Positions 6,575 to 7,437 of a stretch of 7,437 nt of DNA are shown here, piece after piece; the first letter of the stretch is position 1; every line of letters starts with the position of its first letter. Location: positions 1 through 7,437 of the forward strand of contig JAUWOI010000204.1 in assembly GCA_030612185.1 (NCBI GenBank). The letters run 5' to 3'. This DNA comes from Anaerolineae bacterium. GTDB lineage: Bacteria; Chloroflexota; Anaerolineae; B4-G1. The translations under genes and the position numbers were made by a program. Below the pieces are notes generated by a model. That model ran no database searches. It saw only the letters and a program-made list of their open reading frames with translations, and was not told the origin of the DNA.

Positions 6575-6580
6575 GAAAAG

Positions 6581-6727
6581 ATGCTGTTTTTACCGCGCGA
6601 AGAAGGACAGGGTATGGTCGAGTATGCGTTGATTCTTGTTTTGGTGGCCATCGTAGTGATTGTAGTTCTGACCCTGCTAGGTCCGGCCATTGGCAATGTC
6701 TTCAGCTCCATCATGGAAAACTTCTAG
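6581..6727 (+). CDS. flp: Flp/Fap-type pilin subunit (Tad pilus)
   Basis: This 48-residue prepilin is the major subunit of a Tad (tight adherence) type IVb pilus. It has a short charged leader MLFLPREEG. The Flp processing motif follows: cleavage is expected after G9, with Glu at +5 and Tyr at +6 of the mature protein (QGMVEYA). A single hydrophobic helix at about 16-35 (ALILVLVAIVVIVVLTLLG) and a short tail ending SSIMENF complete it. The leader would be removed by a TadV-type prepilin peptidase, and the mature helix assembled by the TadA/TadB/TadC machinery; none of these genes is inside the window. The gene has its own strong promoter and ribosome-binding site and is followed by a large hairpin, consistent with high expression. 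The TadE-like gene downstream supports the call. It is short but within the range of Flp pilins. Confidence 0.93.
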   Translation: MLFLPREEGQGMVEYALILVLVAIVVIVVLTLLGPAIGNVFSSIMENF

Positions 6728-6758
6728 CCGAGCGATCACTGCAGCAACGCAAGTGGAC

Positions 6759-6807
6759 CGCACTGCGGAACAGAGCCTCGCATACGCGGGGCTCTGTTCA
6801 CAGTGCG
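6759..6807 (+). terminator. Long hairpin after the pilin gene
   Basis: A 14-bp stem with one G-U pair (6768-6781 with 6786-6799) closes a four-base ATAC loop. Beyond a small internal loop the pairing continues for 7 bp (CGCACTG 6759-6765 with CAGTGCG 6801-6807). Only TTA follows rather than a T tract, so termination may be partial. It could instead stabilise the 3' end of pilin mRNA so that pilin is made in excess over downstream genes. Confidence 0.7.
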
Positions 6808-6836
6808 TTAGTGCCCGTATAGTACCAACGTAATGC

Positions 6837-6865
6837 TTGTATGTTATGCCATGCTATGGTATAGT
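6837..6865 (+). promoter_or_regulatory. Promoter upstream of the TadE-like gene
   Basis: TTGTAT (6837-6842) and TATAGT (6860-6865) are 17 bases apart. The -10 carries an upstream TGG, making an extended -10. Transcription would begin near 6872, about 195 bases before the TadE start and upstream of both arms of the inverted repeat. Confidence 0.6.
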
Positions 6866-6911
6866 TTTAATACACAGTCGAGGTAGGACGAATAGCGCAT
6901 CTCTCCACAAA

Positions 6912-7008
6912 AGACCTCCGAGGTTTACGAAATGGTACTCTCTCGAGAAATTCTGGTGATACATGGCTCGCTTTCTGGACCAAACTGTGGCCAAAACCTC
7001 GGAGGTCT
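6912..7008. repeat. Perfect 15-bp inverted repeat with 67-base spacer
   Basis: The left arm AGACCTCCGAGGTTT (6912-6926) and right arm AAACCTCGGAGGTCT (6994-7008) are exact reverse complements. Each arm is itself a palindrome around a single central base (ACCTC-C-GAGGT). The unit could be a small mobile element (MITE-like), a pair of dimeric operator sites or an mRNA leader structure. No flanking target duplication is evident and the spacer has no coding potential. Confidence 0.8.
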
Positions 7009-7065
7009 GAACGCTTACCTCCGAACGTGCGAGAGGTGTTAGGTTTTATACGTCTGGTGGGAACG

Positions 7066-7437
7066 ATGAATTATGATGTATCTGAAGATAGGCCGGCAGC
7101 GCAGCGGCGCACTCTCTGTGTAGTGCTGCGCCGCTTTTCCTCCCGCCATGGCCAGAGCATGCTGGAGATGGCGCTGCTTCTGCCGGTACTGCTCATCTTG
7201 ATCGCGGGGATGATAGAGATCGGCGTATATGCCAACAATTATCTGACATTGCTCGACGCTACCCGGGAAGGAGCGCGTTTCGGCGTTAACCTCGATCCCT
7301 CCCTCACCATTCAGGAGCCCTTCGACGCACGTACAGGTGCTTCTGTTCCTTTCCCTGACCTACGCCTTTCCACGGTGGTCACCCCGGGTATGACAGCCGA
7401 ACAACTATATGACCTGTGTGATCAGGGAAAAACGGTT
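7066..7437 (+). CDS. TadE-like pilus assembly pseudopilin (3' end outside window)
   Basis: The visible 124 residues open with a basic cytoplasmic segment ending LRRFSSRHG. The TadE motif GQSMLEMALLLPVLL follows at about 29-43, and a single helix runs to about residue 56. Next comes the TadE-type region NNYLTLLDATREGARFG (about 57-73) and an extracytoplasmic part still open at the window end. G29 with Glu34 at +5 matches the Flp/TadE prepilin cleavage pattern, with Met instead of Tyr or Phe at +6. TadE proteins are minor pseudopilins required for Tad pilus assembly; the flp gene upstream fits. ATG 7066 is chosen over GTG 7123 because a modest G-rich site (GGTGGGA, about 7056-7062) precedes it. 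However, the first 19 residues are atypical and overlap a terminator-like hairpin at 7103-7138, so the later start cannot be excluded. Confidence 0.87.
   Translation, partial: MNYDVSEDRPAAQRRTLCVVLRRFSSRHGQSMLEMALLLPVLLILIAGMIEIGVYANNYLTLLDATREGARFGVNLDPSLTIQEPFDARTGASVPFPDLRLSTVVTPGMTAEQLYDLCDQGKTV
7103..7138 (+). terminator. Terminator-like hairpin near the start of the TadE-like gene
   Basis: A perfect 9-bp GC-rich stem (AGCGGCGCA 7103-7111 with TGCGCCGCT 7127-7135) is followed by a short T run (7135-7138). Additional CT/AG pairing is possible inside the loop. It lies within the presumed N-terminal codons, so it could act as an attenuator for the transcript starting near 6872, or be incidental to Arg/Ala-rich coding. 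Confidence 0.4.

Larger units (their letters stand above)
6206..6580. other. Intergenic region between kinase and pilin: repeats, hairpins, promoter
   Basis: This 375-base region contains no convincing gene, although weak frames cross it. It holds the CCAAATC heptamer array (6228-6262), a small stem ACGATG/CATCGT near 6293-6307, and a long-range 12-bp pairing with one G-U (6328-6339 with 6390-6401). The loop of that pairing contains competing short stems (GCCCC 6334-6338 with GGGGC 6345-6349; CCCC 6381-6384 with GGGG 6390-6393). Overlapping palindromes CCCATGGG (6369-6376) and GGGACGTCCC (6374-6383) lie about 110 bases before the pilin promoter and could be a regulator site. Confidence 0.55.
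6728..7065. other. 338-base structured region between flp and the TadE-like gene
   Basis: No gene is seen here. The region holds, in order, the long hairpin at 6759-6807, a second good promoter at 6837-6865, and a roughly 195-base leader. The leader carries a perfect 15-bp inverted repeat and a further ACCTC(7017-7021)/GAGGT(7032-7036) pairing. Such a long structured leader before a minor pilin gene is more than simple spacing requires. Confidence 0.6.

Noticed and set aside
6228..6580. Cyclic-di-GMP (GEMM) riboswitch before the pilin gene, expected in some Tad loci
   Set aside because: Conserved GEMM sequence blocks were looked for and not seen, and the pilin transcript has a leader of only about 60 bases.
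6312..6632. Open frame of 106 codons across the kinase-pilin gap
   Set aside because: It runs through a consensus promoter and the pilin Shine-Dalgarno and overlaps the pilin in another frame; no domain recognised.
6912..7008. Insertion sequence remnant with transposase
   Set aside because: The spacer is 67 bases with no coding potential and no target-site duplication was found; only a MITE-like origin stays possible.

Overview
The window looks like a piece of a Chloroflexota (Anaerolineae-like) chromosome, probably from a metagenome assembly. The suggestion rests on the style of the family-39-type membrane glycosyltransferases, a soluble DegS-like kinase, a very short Flp pilin followed by a TadE-type gene, and heptanucleotide repeats scattered through and between genes. 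This is inference from gene content; no rRNA or tRNA marker is present. All recognised genes are on the + strand.

Layout. Bases 1-80 are almost pure G and probably a contig-end sequencing or assembly artefact. They run into the 3' end of a polytopic membrane protein (to 394), probably a glycosyltransferase. Two larger integral-membrane glycosyltransferases of the GT39/PMT_2 type follow (523-2007 and 2620-4257). The 612-base gap between them has no convincing gene but starts with hairpins. The second glycosyltransferase carries two heptanucleotide tandem arrays inside its reading frame. From 4311 a good promoter precedes a two-gene unit: a NarL/DegU-type response regulator (4392-5126) and a cytoplasmic DegS-like histidine kinase (5147-6205). 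A third heptanucleotide array starts 22 bases after the kinase stop. A near-consensus promoter and a textbook Shine-Dalgarno then drive a 48-residue Flp pilin (6581-6727). After a long hairpin, another promoter and a structured leader with a perfect 15-bp inverted repeat, a TadE-like pseudopilin starts at 7066 and runs off the window.

How the genes may work together. The left half is an envelope polysaccharide or glycoprotein glycosylation block using lipid-linked sugars. The right half is the start of a Tad/Flp tight-adherence pilus locus. The kinase/regulator pair between them is well placed to control the pilus genes, though the sequence does not prove this. The most interesting signals are the period-7 repeats, which could make the second glycosyltransferase phase-variable, and the structured RNA region between flp and tadE.
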